DNA of 64,000 nt from Paraburkholderia dioscoreae (GTDB taxonomy: Bacteria > Pseudomonadota > Gammaproteobacteria > Burkholderiales > Burkholderiaceae): positions 4,030,001 to 4,094,000 of the forward strand of contig NZ_LR699553.1 in the NCBI RefSeq assembly GCF_902459535.1, written 5' to 3'. Shown one piece after another: positions 63,377-64,000 of this stretch. Numbering within the stretch: position 1 is the first letter of the stretch; each line of letters starts with the position of its first letter. The notes under the pieces were generated by a model, which was not told where the DNA came from, searched no databases, and worked only from the letters and a program-made list of their open reading frames with translations. The translations under genes and the position numbers were made by a program.

Positions 63377-64000
63377 TTAGCTGAACATCAGCGCGGTCAG
63401 CAGAAAATCGAGGCCGAGCACGGCAAGCGACGCGTACACGACCGTCTTGGTCGTGGCGCGCGACACGCCTTCCGGCGTCGGCTTGGCTTCATAGCCCTGA
63501 AACAGCGCAACGAACGTCACCGCGAGGCCGAATACCGCGCTCTTGACGACGCCGGCGCCCACGTCGTGCCAGACATCGACGCCGCCTTGCATCTGCGACC
63601 AGAACGCACCGGCATCGACACCGATCAGCAGCACGCCCACTACATAGCCGCCGAACACGCCGACCGCGCTGAAAATCGCGGCGAGGATCGGCATTGAAAT
63701 AATGCCCGCCCACAGGCGCGGCGCGATCACGACCTTCACCGGATCCACCGCCATCATTTCCATTGCGGTCAGTTGCTCGCCCGCTTTCATCAAGCCGATC
63801 TCGGCCGTGAGCGACGTACCGGCGCGCCCGGCGAACAGCAGCGCCGTGACCACCGGCCCGAGTTCGCGCACGAGCGAGAGCGCGACCAGCAGTCCGAGCG
63901 CCTCCTCGGAGCCGTACCGGGTCAGCGTGTAATACCCCTGAAGACCGAGCACGAAGCCGACGAACAGGCCCGACACGGCGATGATCACCAGCGAATAATT
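63377..64000 (-). CDS. mlaE: MlaE family ABC transporter permease (start outside the window)
   Basis: At least 208 codons, running past the right edge. Family blocks are present: SLVIIAVSGLFVGFVLGLQG, the AGRAGTSLTAEIGLMK segment and EQLTAMEMMAVDP. It forms the membrane channel of the MlaFEDB complex that moves phospholipids. MlaF would be expected just beyond the window. The frame continues upstream without a start in view. Confidence 0.93.
   Translation of the reverse strand, partial: NYSLVIIAVSGLFVGFVLGLQGYYTLTRYGSEEALGLLVALSLVRELGPVVTALLFAGRAGTSLTAEIGLMKAGEQLTAMEMMAVDPVKVVIAPRLWAGIISMPILAAIFSAVGVFGGYVVGVLLIGVDAGAFWSQMQGGVDVWHDVGAGVVKSAVFGLAVTFVALFQGYEAKPTPEGVSRATTKTVVYASLAVLGLDFLLTALMFS

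Overview
The window is a 64 kb stretch of GC-rich proteobacterial chromosome. Gene content and order point to a member of the Burkholderiaceae, most likely Paraburkholderia/Burkholderia chromosome 1: the hemA-prfA-prmC-grxD-ubiX run, the petABC-sspA-sspB run, and a very long minus-strand series mla / murA / his / tat. The species call is inference from synteny and protein sequence; no database was searched. There is no rRNA operon, CRISPR array, prophage or complete insertion sequence. Only one tRNA gene (tRNA-Thr, anticodon TGT) is visible.

Layout. 0-6.3 kb: azoR, an M61 metallopeptidase with a PDZ domain, dsbC, a UbiH-family hydroxylase (all minus), then ychF (plus). 6.4-12.4 kb: a glycerophosphodiesterase-like lipoprotein diverging from the ugpBAEC glycerol-3-phosphate importer, followed by a small DUF3761 secreted protein. 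A good Pho-box candidate sits in front of ugpB. 12.6-18.6 kb: ettA, an AsmA/DUF748-like protein, a HAD hydrolase, aminopeptidase P and a small membrane protein. 18.8-24.9 kb: an atypical response regulator lacking the acceptor aspartate, hemA-prfA-prmC-grxD-ubiX and a LigB-type dioxygenase. 25-33.3 kb: an APC permease with a GTG start, cspA with a long leader, a YegD-like Hsp70, two MFS transporters, a nitroreductase and a TetR regulator with two palindromic sites in front of it. 33.4-38.7 kb: DUF1415, two methyltransferases, DUF1059, a small conserved protein and a BaiN/TIGR03862 flavoprotein.

38.7-39.4 kb is the only clearly anomalous stretch. It is AT-rich, lies just downstream of the 3' end of tRNA-Thr, carries an orphan terminator, and holds a 33-nt sequence that matches 31 of 33 bases of a rare-codon stretch inside the flavoprotein gene 1.9 kb away. 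39.4-43.6 kb: sspB, sspA and the cytochrome bc1 complex petCBA. 43.7-46.1 kb: a Nif3-like protein head-to-head with a DegS/DegQ-type protease, then an orphan DUF1493 gene.

46.3-64 kb is one almost unbroken minus-strand array. In transcription order it is mlaE(partial)-mlaD-mlaA-mlaC-mlaB, an ABC-2 exporter pair, ibaG/bolA, murA, hisG-D-C-B, marC, hisH-A-F-I-E, a DUF4870 protein, hinT and tatA-B-C. It joins outer-membrane lipid asymmetry, peptidoglycan precursor synthesis, histidine synthesis and Tat export. Many junctions are stop/start overlaps of 1-4 nt, so translational coupling is likely.

Most of the window is housekeeping. The points worth follow-up are the 33-nt repeat and AT-rich tract by tRNA-Thr, the degenerate phosphodiesterase beside ugp, the Pho box, the D-to-E response regulator, the double operator at the TetR/MFS pair, a 12-bp palindrome shared by the ugpB and APC permease upstream regions, and a probable leaderless start for the UbiH-family gene.
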